Assembly (NCBI GenBank): GCA_029007475.1
Contig: JAQXHW010000087.1
Location: 1-8,438 of the forward strand
Length of the DNA: 8,438 nucleotides
Source of the DNA: Oscillospiraceae bacterium
Lineage (GTDB): Bacteria; Bacillota; Clostridia; Oscillospirales; Acutalibacteraceae
Reading direction: 5' to 3'
Part shown: positions 1 to 5,173 of the stretch, piece after piece
Layout of the letters: the number at the start of each line of letters is the position of its first letter
Position numbering within the stretch: the first letter of the stretch is position 1
Made by a program: the position numbers and the translations under genes
The notes under the pieces: model-generated
Database searches by the model: none
What the model was told of the DNA's origin: nothing
What the model saw: the letters and a program-made list of their open reading frames with translations, nothing else

Positions 1-87
1 CTCCTTGTGGACGTAGTTAAGATTCCTGAAAAATCTCTTGAAGCTGCCTGTGGCAACGCGGCTAAAAAATATTTTAATCTTTCCCAT
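1..87 (-). CDS. Partial leftward gene, N-terminal 29 codons only (unidentified)
   Basis: Read leftward, an open frame starts at ATG (complement of 85-87) and runs off the window edge. It has a ribosome site AGAAGG at 95-100, seven bases upstream. The visible peptide begins MGKIKIFFSRVATGSFKRFF and continues with a basic, aromatic stretch ending near NLNYVHKE. This reminds me of the N-termini of sugar-transfer-associated ATP-grasp proteins found in surface-polysaccharide loci of gut Clostridia. That is memory of style only; no catalytic motif is visible. There is no signal peptide or clear membrane segment in the 29 residues. It is divergent from the efflux gene and has its own promoter. Confidence 0.6.
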   Translation of the reverse strand, partial: MGKIKIFFSRVATGSFKRFFRNLNYVHKE

Positions 88-116
88 AAGCACACCTTCT
101 TTTATACTATGTGATA

Positions 117-144
117 ATTATAACTGATTTTAGGGAAATAACAA
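117..144 (-). promoter_or_regulatory. Candidate sigma-A promoter of the leftward gene
   Basis: On the minus strand a perfect -10 box TATAAT (117-122) lies 16 bases after TTGTTA (139-144), a 4/6 match to the -35 consensus. It sits about 30 bases upstream of the leftward ATG, in an AT-rich stretch. Spacing and position fit; the -35 is weak. Confidence 0.5.
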
Positions 145-196
145 GTATAAAATGAAAGTAACCTGTTTTGTGTCCGAAAAAATTTGCATAAACATA

Positions 197-224
197 TTGA
201 CAAAACTCCTGCTATGAATATAAT
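197..224 (+). promoter_or_regulatory. Strong sigma-A promoter of the cation-efflux gene
   Basis: Both hexamers match consensus exactly: TTGACA at 197-202 and TATAAT at 219-224, with a 16-base spacer. Transcription would start near 231, giving a leader of about 175 bases before the ATG at 408. The start point falls inside the palindrome at 229-248, so this strong promoter is probably held off by a repressor. Confidence 0.85.
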
Positions 225-228
225 ATAC

Positions 229-248
229 ATATACCCCTATGGGTATAT
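229..248. promoter_or_regulatory. CsoR/RcnR-type operator palindrome
   Basis: ATATACCC (229-236) and GGGTATAT (241-248) are perfect inverted repeats around the centre CTAT. Short palindromes of the form ATACCC...GGGTAT, with C and G runs next to a TA-rich centre, are known operators for CsoR, CstR and RcnR family repressors (DUF156). Those proteins control copper, nickel/cobalt or sulfur-stress genes in Firmicutes. The site lies just after the -10 box and covers the predicted start point, the expected place for a repressor that leaves DNA on binding metal. The repressor gene is not in the window, and the metal cannot be read from the operator. Confidence 0.65.
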
Positions 249-269
249 AAGAGAAGTAAACATCATTTA

Positions 270-396
270 CGGTGTGAGGTCAATACGCTACCGCAGGTTT
301 TCTTTCGGCAGGAGGGTCGCTTGACCGCAGGGAGAACTCCGCCGTGAAACAGCTTTGCTTCGAAAAAACTTTCCGTCACGGCCTATCGTGACTTTT
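270..396 (+). promoter_or_regulatory. Structured 5' leader with competing hairpins (candidate RNA switch)
   Basis: Several stems can be drawn. One is 270-276 with 286-293 (CGGTGTG against CGCTACCG, with a bulge and a wobble). A second is CGGC-A-GGAG (306-314) with CTCCGCCG (337-344), which encloses GGTC/GACC (315-318/323-326). A third is GTCACG (375-380) with CGTGAC (387-392), followed by TTTT (393-396). A fourth, GCCGTGA (341-347) with TCACGGC (376-382), is perfect and excludes both the second and the third. This is the layout of a riboswitch-type expression platform placed just before the ribosome site at 398-403. It could control termination (the T run is short) or access to that site. I cannot assign it to a known class. 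A metal-sensing one (for example NiCo) would suit the gene, but I do not recognise its core. Confidence 0.55.
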
Positions 397-407
397 CAGG
401 AGGTACT

Positions 408-1412
408 ATGAGTAACGAACACAATCACAGCCATAACCACGCGGAGGATTTACACGGCCGAAACGTTCCCTGCGAGCATAAGCACGAGGATGAGCATAAT
501 CATAGCCACAGCCAGGAGGAAAAAGGAAATTCATGGAAAATACTCCTTGCTTTTATACTGAACCTGAGCTTTTCCGTATTTGAGCTGATAGGGGGTATTT
601 TCTGCGGCTCGGTGGCTATCGCTTCTGACGCAGTACACGATTTCGGGGACGCAACCTCAATAGGCATATCTTACTTTCTTGAGCGCAAAAGCCGCAAAAA
701 GCCAAACGATACCTATACCTACGGATATATGCGTTTTTCCGTTTTGGGTGCGTTTATCACCAATGCCGTATTGCTGATAGGCTCTGTTACGGTGATTTGG
801 GCGTCCGTAGAGCGGCTTCTCAGTCCCTCGCCGATTAATTACAATGTAATGATAATATTTGCGGTTGTCGGTTTTTCGGTAAATCTTGCGGCAACTATAA
901 TCACCTCTAAGGGGGAAAGTCTTAATGAGCGCTCAATAAATCTTCACATGCTGGAGGATGTGCTGGGCTGGGCGGTAGTTTTGGCAGGCTCTGTTGTAAT
1001 GCGCTTTACCGACTTTTACTTTATTGACGCTATTATGTCAATGGGCGTTTCGGTATATATGCTTTGGCACGTTTTCAAAAACATGAGGGAAATCGGCAGA
1101 CTTTTCCTTGTGAAAATTCCCGAGAGTGTGAGCCTAAAGGAGATTAGGGAAAGCCTTTTGGAGATTGAGGGAATAGCCGACGTGCATCATATCCACGTTT
1201 GGAGTATGAGTGAGAGCGCAGTCTACTGTACCCTGCATATTGTGACAAACAGCGACAGCGAAGTAATCAAAGGAAAGGCGAGAGAAACACTCAAGAGCTT
1301 AGGAGTTGCTCATGCGACCTTGGAGCTTGAGTCCGTTGGGGAAAAGTGCGGCGAAGAAGTTTGCGAACCGGTTTTTTCAGAAACTCACGAACATCATCAC
1401 CACCATCATTGA
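408..1412 (+). CDS. Cation diffusion facilitator (CzcD/ZitB-like) metal efflux protein, His-rich ends
   Basis: This inner-membrane antiporter should export a divalent metal (zinc, cobalt, nickel or cadmium) in exchange for protons. The 334 residues are typical for the family. About six membrane segments fall near 43-65, 72-91, 108-130, 145-166, 183-199 and 203-222. The metal site is the CDF pair of HxxxD motifs: H77-D81 in helix 2 (SDAVHDFGD) and H180-D184 in helix 5 (HMLEDVLG). The cytoplasmic dimerisation domain follows, with HHIHVWSMSES at 260-270 and AHATLELE near 301-308. Ten histidines lie in the first 34 residues, and the protein ends in six consecutive histidines; both tails are probably cytoplasmic metal ligands. 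The start is set by AGGAGG at 398-403. A metal-type operator and a folded leader precede it, which fits metal-induced expression. The exact metal is not decidable here. Confidence 0.93.
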   Translation: MSNEHNHSHNHAEDLHGRNVPCEHKHEDEHNHSHSQEEKGNSWKILLAFILNLSFSVFELIGGIFCGSVAIASDAVHDFGDATSIGISYFLERKSRKKPNDTYTYGYMRFSVLGAFITNAVLLIGSVTVIWASVERLLSPSPINYNVMIIFAVVGFSVNLAATIITSKGESLNERSINLHMLEDVLGWAVVLAGSVVMRFTDFYFIDAIMSMGVSVYMLWHVFKNMREIGRLFLVKIPESVSLKEIRESLLEIEGIADVHHIHVWSMSESAVYCTLHIVTNSDSEVIKGKARETLKSLGVAHATLELESVGEKCGEEVCEPVFSETHEHHHHHH

Positions 1413-1523
1413 TTTAAGAAAAATTATGTGATATATTAGGTTTTAGAGGCGATAGCGTGCACGGGATACTAAAATCCTTCAGCAAGAGGAAATCTCTGAA
1501 AGTTTCAAAAGGGGATGATACGG

Positions 1524-1844
1524 ATGAAAGAAAAAGAATACATGAACGATGATAAGCAGATTCTGAAAAACCGTCCTATGATGGAAAAGCTAAACCGGGA
1601 AAATCAGGTTTTCGCAAAGTCCAATACGGTGGGAATAGGCACTATTTTAGGAATCCTCATGGTTGTTTTTTCGGTGATTTTCTTCGTAAATCAGAACCTC
1701 TTTTTCGGATTTTTCTTTGTGGGGTTGGGTATTATCCTGTTTTTGAGTTTTTTCCTTTGTAACTTTCTAAGTCAAAAGGATATGCCGTTAGAGGAGAAGA
1801 AAAAGGATAATCCAGACTCAATATTCAAGGAGCATGACCAATAA
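1524..1844 (+). CDS. Small two-helix membrane protein of unknown function
   Basis: The 106-residue protein has a charged N-terminus (1-36), a hydrophobic hairpin of two helices (about 38-56 and 59-82) and a charged, lysine-rich tail. I recognise no family. An in-frame ATG at 1515 abuts the purine run with no spacing. The ATG at 1524 sits nine bases after AAAAGGGG (1507-1514) and is the better start; ATG 1542 is also possible. The protein resembles the small protein at 2337-2612. Both share an LNREN/LDRAN motif before the helices, and the helical hairpins align without gaps (FGFFFVGLGIIL against VGFIFVGVALIL). No clear terminator lies in the roughly 110 bases after the efflux gene, so it may be co-transcribed with it. 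Confidence 0.75.
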   Translation: MKEKEYMNDDKQILKNRPMMEKLNRENQVFAKSNTVGIGTILGILMVVFSVIFFVNQNLFFGFFFVGLGIILFLSFFLCNFLSQKDMPLEEKKKDNPDSIFKEHDQ

Positions 1845-1868
1845 ATTATAAGTAAAGACCGCCTTTAT

Positions 1869-1910
1869 GGGAGACACTTCATAAAGAAGCGTTCTCCCTA
1901 CCTTCTTTTT
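1869..1910 (+). terminator. Left-end hairpin of the array, possible replacement terminator
   Basis: GGGAGAC (1869-1875) pairs with GTTCTCCC (1891-1898, one bulged T). The stem continues after one mismatch with CTTC/GAAG (1877-1880/1886-1889) around loop ATAAA. TACCTTCTTTTT follows, a moderately good U tract, so the small gene upstream could still terminate here. A competing perfect pairing CTTTATG (1863-1869) with CATAAAG (1880-1886) is also possible. Confidence 0.5.
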
Positions 1911-1920
1911 ATATAAAAAT

Positions 1921-1978
1921 TGACACTTTCGGTTTGAAAGTGTCATAGTGGGTTACGCACTTTCAAAAGGTGCGTAAC
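1921..1978. repeat. Two long perfect or near-perfect hairpins in the array
   Basis: TGACACTTTC (1921-1930) pairs perfectly with GAAAGTGTCA (1936-1945) around GGTTT. Seven bases on, GTTACGCAC (1952-1960) pairs with GTGCGTAAC (1970-1978), extended by TTT/AAG-type pairs. Downstream, GTAAC (1974-1978) can instead pair with GTTAC (1982-1986) around GAA. These stems lack the GTGATAT linker of the right half and are not followed by a T run, so I do not call them terminators. Confidence 0.75.
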
Positions 1979-2026
1979 GAAGTTACATATTTAAAAATTA
2001 ACCTATCTCAAAGATAAGAATAATAA

Positions 2027-2224
2027 GTGATATTGTGAGACAGGTCTCACAGTGATATTCTTTAGAATACCTCGCCAAAGGCGAGATATTTCTAAAGAGT
2101 GATATGAAAACCTATCGGTTTTCGTGATATTATATTCACCATTAAAACTGTCCGAAGGACAATATCACGATGCGTAGCATCATATAACTGCGAAGCAATA
2201 TCACACGCCTTTGGCGAATATAAC
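2027..2224. repeat. GTGATAT / ATATCAC linker-hairpin repeats with mirror orientation
   Basis: Four GTGATAT copies (2027-2033, 2052-2058, 2099-2105, 2124-2130) separate three hairpins: TGTGAGAC/GTCTCACA; a compound stem CTTTAGAA...TTCTAAAG holding CTCGCC-AAA-GGCGAG; and GAAAACC-TATC-GGTTTTC. After a central stretch (2131-2149) the linker appears inverted (ATATCAC 2162-2168 and 2198-2204; ATATAAC 2182-2188 and 2218-2224). There it separates short three- to five-pair hairpins with GAA, GTA or TTT loops. Linkers four and five, and two and seven, are perfectly complementary over eight bases. Confidence 0.8.
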
Positions 2225-2225
2225 T

Positions 2226-2253
2226 GAGGCACCTTCCTTACGGAGGGTGCCTC
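2226..2253. repeat. Right-end hairpin of the array
   Basis: GAGGCACCTTCC (2226-2237) pairs with GGAGGGTGCCTC (2242-2253) over twelve positions with one G-T wobble, around loop TTAC. It is the most stable stem in the array. Its first bases resemble the left-end hairpin (GAGACACTTC from 1871), as expected of related ends of one element. A T5 tract (2263-2267) follows nine bases later, too far for an ideal terminator. Confidence 0.8.
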
Positions 2254-2276
2254 TATGGGCGGTTTTTCTATTGAAT

Positions 2277-2304
2277 TTGAAACCTGTTTGTAGTAACATA
2301 TCTA
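2277..2304 (+). promoter_or_regulatory. Weak candidate promoter for the central operon
   Basis: TTGAAA (2277-2282) is followed after 16 bases by TATCTA (2299-2304), 33 bases before the ATG at 2337. The -10 is imperfect, and TATATA at 2303-2308 is an alternative with poorer spacing. The position, just after the array and old terminator, is right for the operon promoter. Confidence 0.35.
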
Positions 2305-2336
2305 TATATGAGTAATTATCTTTCGGGGTTGATTAT

Positions 2337-2612
2337 ATGGACAAAAACAAAACCGCGGCTCAAAAGAATATCGAAAGGGACCGAAAGCTTAAGAAAAATC
2401 TTGACCGCGCTAACGATGCTATCGGTATGCGTACCGACAAGGGTATGGATACCTACGCAATAGTTTTGGCGGCGATTTGCCTTATTTTTGCGGTGGTTTT
2501 CTTTATAAGCGGCTCTGTGGGAGTAGGCTTTATCTTTGTGGGTGTGGCTCTGATTTTAGCTGCTTTAGTAGCCGTGCCTAAGATAATCGCAGCCCTAAAA
2601 AACAGGAAATAA
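2337..2612 (+). CDS. Small two-helix membrane protein, first gene of the ABC exporter operon
   Basis: The 91-residue protein has a basic N-terminal half (1-36, many Lys/Arg/Asp), two hydrophobic helices at about 39-58 and 61-83, and a short basic tail KNRK. It has no signal peptide and I know no family for it. The ribosome site is poor (CGGGG at 2324-2328, eight bases before ATG). It ends 12 bases before the ABC exporter gene, so the two should be co-transcribed and the protein may sit beside the exporter in the membrane; this is context only. It resembles the 1524-1844 product in layout and in the LDRAN motif (22-26) and the GFIFVG turn of helix 2 (64-69). Confidence 0.8.
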   Translation: MDKNKTAAQKNIERDRKLKKNLDRANDAIGMRTDKGMDTYAIVLAAICLIFAVVFFISGSVGVGFIFVGVALILAALVAVPKIIAALKNRK

Positions 2613-2624
2613 TCGGGTGAGTAT

Positions 2625-4379
2625 ATGAAAGAGAAAAAGAAATCAAGGGCGTCGAATCTCAGGAGATTTTTGCCCTACTATAAGCGTTACGCAGGGGTTA
2701 TGGCTAAGGATATGCTCTGCGCTTCTCTTACCACTATTTGCGAGCTTTTGCTGCCCCTTTTGGTGCGTGAGATTACCCTGCGCGCAGGGGAAAGTCCCTT
2801 AGAGCTAACGGTGAATTTTGTGCTCATTTTAGGCGGTGCGTATCTGCTGCTTAGAATTATTGATGCCCTTGCATATTACTACATGGCAAATATTGGTCAC
2901 GTTATGGGCGCAAAAATCGAAACCGATATGCGGCGAGACCTTTTCTCCCATCTCCAGCTTTTGCCATTTAAGTTTTATGACAATACCAAGGTGGGCACTT
3001 TGATGTCGAGAATTACCTCCGACCTTTTCGATGTTACGGAATTTGCCCACCATTGTCCCGAGGAGTTTTTTATTGCAGGAGTTAAGATTATCGCCTCCTT
3101 TATTATACTCTGTACCATGAGCGTGCCCCTTACTCTCATAGTTTTTGCGGTTATTCCTCCCATGATTCTCATTCTTTTCTACTTTAACCGCAGAATGCAG
3201 GCAGGCTTCAGGGCACAGCGCAGAGAGATAGGAGAGCTTAACGCAACCGTTGAGGACAGCCTTTTAGGCGTTCGGGTAGTCCGTTCCTTTGCAAACGAAG
3301 CCCTCGAGGAGGAGAAGTTTGAAAGCGGCAACAGCCGTTTCCTAAAGATTAAAGCAAAGAACTATAAATATATGGGCGGCTTTCAGGCTTCAACCCGATT
3401 TTTCGAAGGCTTTATGTATATCGTTGTTGTGGTAGCAGGTGCGCTTTTCATGATAAACGGTATTATAACCTCTCCCGATTTCATCGCTTATCTGCTTTAC
3501 GTTACGACTCTCTTTGCAACTATAAGAAAAATTGTTGAATTTGCAGAGCAGTTTCAGCGCGGTATGACGGGAATCGAGAGGTTTTTCGAGATTATGGATA
3601 CCGAGCCCGAGATAACCGATAAAAGGGGCGCAGATATCCTTAAGGACGTTAAGGGCGAGATAAAATTTGAGAATGTTACCTTCCGTTATTCCGAGGAAAA
3701 CGAGGAGGTTTTGGAGGATTTGAGCTTTACCGTGAAGGCAGGAGAAAATGTTGCCTTAGTAGGCCCCTCCGGCGGCGGAAAAACCACTATCTGCAACCTT
3801 ATTCCGCGTTTTTACGAGGCGGACTCAGGCAGGATTTCTATTGATAATATTGATATTAAGGACGTTACCTTGAAATCCTTGAGGGAGAATATCGGAGTTG
3901 TTCAGCAGGAGGTCTATCTTTTCGCGGGAAGCGTCTACGACAATATCGAGTACGGTCTCCCCGGTGCTTCCAAAGAGGATATCGTGAGAGCCGCGAAGCT
4001 CGCTGGAGCCCATGAGTTTATAAAAGCTCTCCCCGAGGGTTACGAGACCAATGTGGGTGAGAGAGGCGTTAAGCTCTCAGGAGGCCAGAAGCAGAGAATT
4101 TCAATTGCAAGAGCATTCCTCAAAAATCCTCCCGTTTTGCTTTTAGACGAGGCAACCTCTGCTCTTGATAATGAGTCGGAGTTTTTGGTTCAAAAATCTC
4201 TATCTGAGCTTTCAAAGGGCAGGACAACAATTACGGTTGCCCACAGGCTCACAACCATTAAAAATGCCGACAGAATCTTTGTAATTACGAAGGACGGAAT
4301 TGCCGAGGAAGGCTCTCACCGAGAGCTTCTGGAAAAAGGCGGAATTTACAGCGAGCTTTACGAAGCATATAACGTATAG
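2625..4379 (+). CDS. ABC exporter half-transporter (membrane domain fused to ATPase)
   Basis: The 584-residue protein has the usual length and order of a type IV (MsbA/LmrA-like) half-transporter that works as a dimer, exporting lipid, drug or peptide. The six-helix membrane domain covers about 25-310, with the DMRRDLFSHLQLLPFKFYDN coupling segment at 101-120. The ATPase covers about 346-584: Walker A GPSGGGKTT (380-388), Q-loop VVQQEVYLF (425-433), signature LSGGQKQR (484-491), Walker B VLLLDE with catalytic E509, D-loop SALD and switch H540. All key residues are intact. There is no N-terminal peptidase domain. GGGTGA (2615-2620) precedes the ATG closely, and the stop is TAG, so TAG ends genes in this genome. 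No substrate can be named; if the partner is identical it is a homodimer, as no second half-transporter is present. Confidence 0.93.
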   Translation: MKEKKKSRASNLRRFLPYYKRYAGVMAKDMLCASLTTICELLLPLLVREITLRAGESPLELTVNFVLILGGAYLLLRIIDALAYYYMANIGHVMGAKIETDMRRDLFSHLQLLPFKFYDNTKVGTLMSRITSDLFDVTEFAHHCPEEFFIAGVKIIASFIILCTMSVPLTLIVFAVIPPMILILFYFNRRMQAGFRAQRREIGELNATVEDSLLGVRVVRSFANEALEEEKFESGNSRFLKIKAKNYKYMGGFQASTRFFEGFMYIVVVVAGALFMINGIITSPDFIAYLLYVTTLFATIRKIVEFAEQFQRGMTGIERFFEIMDTEPEITDKRGADILKDVKGEIKFENVTFRYSEENEEVLEDLSFTVKAGENVALVGPSGGGKTTICNLIPRFYEADSGRISIDNIDIKDVTLKSLRENIGVVQQEVYLFAGSVYDNIEYGLPGASKEDIVRAAKLAGAHEFIKALPEGYETNVGERGVKLSGGQKQRISIARAFLKNPPVLLLDEATSALDNESEFLVQKSLSELSKGRTTITVAHRLTTIKNADRIFVITKDGIAEEGSHRELLEKGGIYSELYEAYNV

Positions 4380-4414
4380 ACACAGCCGGAGACTTTACCG
4401 AAGAGAGGAAAAAT

Positions 4415-5170
4415 ATGAAGTTTATATCATGGAACGTAAACGGTCTCAGAGCCGTTATGAACAAGGATTTTAAGAATATTTTTGACGCTTTAGACGCGGA
4501 TATTTTCTGCCTGCAGGAAACAAAGCTTCAGGAGGGTCAGATTGATTTTGCCCCCGAGGGCTATTACTGTTACTGGAACTATGCCGAGAAGAAAGGTTAT
4601 TCCGGTACGGCAATTTTCAGCAAGATAAAACCGATTTCCGTCTTTTTAGGAATGGGTATTGAGGAGCACGACCGCGAGGGACGGGTAATAACCTTAGAGT
4701 TTGAGGATTTTTATTTCATTACTGTCTATGTGCCGAACTCTCAGGATGAATTAAAGCGGCTTTCCTACCGAATGAAGTGGGAGGAGGACTTCCTGAAATA
4801 TATCAAGAGCTTAGAGGAGAAAAAGCCCGTTATCTTCTGCGGAGACTTAAATGTTGCCCACAAGGAGATTGACCTGAAGAACCCGAAAACCAACCGCAAA
4901 AATGCCGGCTTTACCGATGAGGAGCGAGCCTGCTTTACAAGACTTATGGATGAGGGCTTTATTGATACCTTCCGCTATTTTTACCCCGATTTAGAGTCTG
5001 CCTACTCTTGGTGGAGCTATCGCTTCAAGGCAAGAGAAAAGAACGCAGGGTGGCGCATTGACTATTTCATTACCTCGGGAGCGCTTCGCGACAGGCTTCT
5101 TTCTGCTTCTATCCACAACGAAATTTTCGGTTCTGACCACTGTCCCGTTGAGCTTGAGTTGGGTGATTAA
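4415..5170 (+). CDS. xth: Exodeoxyribonuclease III (AP endonuclease, Xth/ExoA family)
   Basis: This cytoplasmic base-excision-repair enzyme cuts DNA 5' of abasic sites and removes 3'-blocking groups, using Mg2+. Its 251 residues are the normal length for the ExoA type and form one EEP fold. Visible active-site elements are N7 (SWNVNGLRA), E35 (LQETK), Y105 (VYVPNSQ), D144 and N146 (GDLNVAH), D216 (WRIDYF) and the terminal D241-H242 (SDHCP). The tryptophan-rich segment SAYSWWSYRF (196-205) is also typical. AGAGG at 4404-4408 lies six bases before ATG. The gene follows the ABC exporter by 35 bases without a terminator and precedes the carrier gene by three bases, so it is inside the operon. Nothing in the neighbours explains a repair role. 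Confidence 0.95.
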   Translation: MKFISWNVNGLRAVMNKDFKNIFDALDADIFCLQETKLQEGQIDFAPEGYYCYWNYAEKKGYSGTAIFSKIKPISVFLGMGIEEHDREGRVITLEFEDFYFITVYVPNSQDELKRLSYRMKWEEDFLKYIKSLEEKKPVIFCGDLNVAHKEIDLKNPKTNRKNAGFTDEERACFTRLMDEGFIDTFRYFYPDLESAYSWWSYRFKAREKNAGWRIDYFITSGALRDRLLSASIHNEIFGSDHCPVELELGD

Positions 5171-5173
5171 GCT

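Larger units (their letters stand above)
1866..2259. repeat. Hairpin array element (about 12 stem-loops, GTGATAT linkers, TATGGG at both ends)
   Basis: There is no coding sequence here. The segment is almost wholly palindromic. Stem-loops lie at 1869-1898, 1921-1945, 1952-1978, 2004-2016, 2034-2051, 2059-2098, 2106-2123, 2150-2160, 2169-2181, 2189-2197, 2206-2216 and 2226-2253. Stem sequences differ from one another, while the linkers are conserved: GTGATAT at 2027, 2052, 2099 and 2124, then its inverse ATATCAC or the variant ATATAAC at 2162, 2182, 2198 and 2218. The two end hairpins are related to each other. Together with the repeated TATGGG, this suggests a small non-autonomous mobile element of about 380 bases. 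I recall similar hairpin strings between genes of gut Clostridia but know no established name or function. Confidence 0.7.
1854..2267 (+). other. Intrinsic terminator apparently split by the hairpin array
   Basis: AAAGACCGCC (1854-1863) and GGCGGTTTTT (2258-2267) are complementary over ten pairs with one G-U, but they lie almost 400 bases apart. The hexamer TATGGG occurs at 1866-1871 and again at 2254-2259. Removing one copy plus everything between them gives AAAGACCGCC-TTTATG-GGCGGTTTTT, a textbook terminator with a six-base loop placed about ten bases after the stop codon of the 1524-1844 gene. I infer that this was the original terminator and that the array entered its loop, duplicating TATGGG. 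Confidence 0.6.

Noticed and set aside
408..510. Engineered His-tagged construct or vector sequence
   Set aside because: The His-rich segments are of natural CDF type with mixed codons, and no cloning sites, vector promoters or markers are present.
1428..1434. Extra GTGATAT copy after the efflux gene
   Set aside because: It matches the array linker but has no flanking hairpins, and a seven-base AT-rich word can easily occur by chance.
1515..1523. ATG at 1515 as start of the first small membrane protein
   Set aside because: The G-rich ribosome site ends directly at this ATG, leaving no spacing. The ATG at 1524 is correctly spaced.
1921..1945. The perfect ten-pair hairpin as a terminator
   Set aside because: It is followed by TAGTGGG rather than a T run on the plus strand. 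It fits better as part of the array.
2027..2224. CRISPR array
   Set aside because: The constant unit is only seven bases, it changes orientation midway, and the intervening segments are palindromes of 9-40 bases rather than unique spacers of even length. No cas genes are present.
2829..4013. Minus-strand open frames inside the ABC exporter gene
   Set aside because: They lie wholly within a gene with intact family motifs, have no ribosome sites, and encode nothing recognisable.
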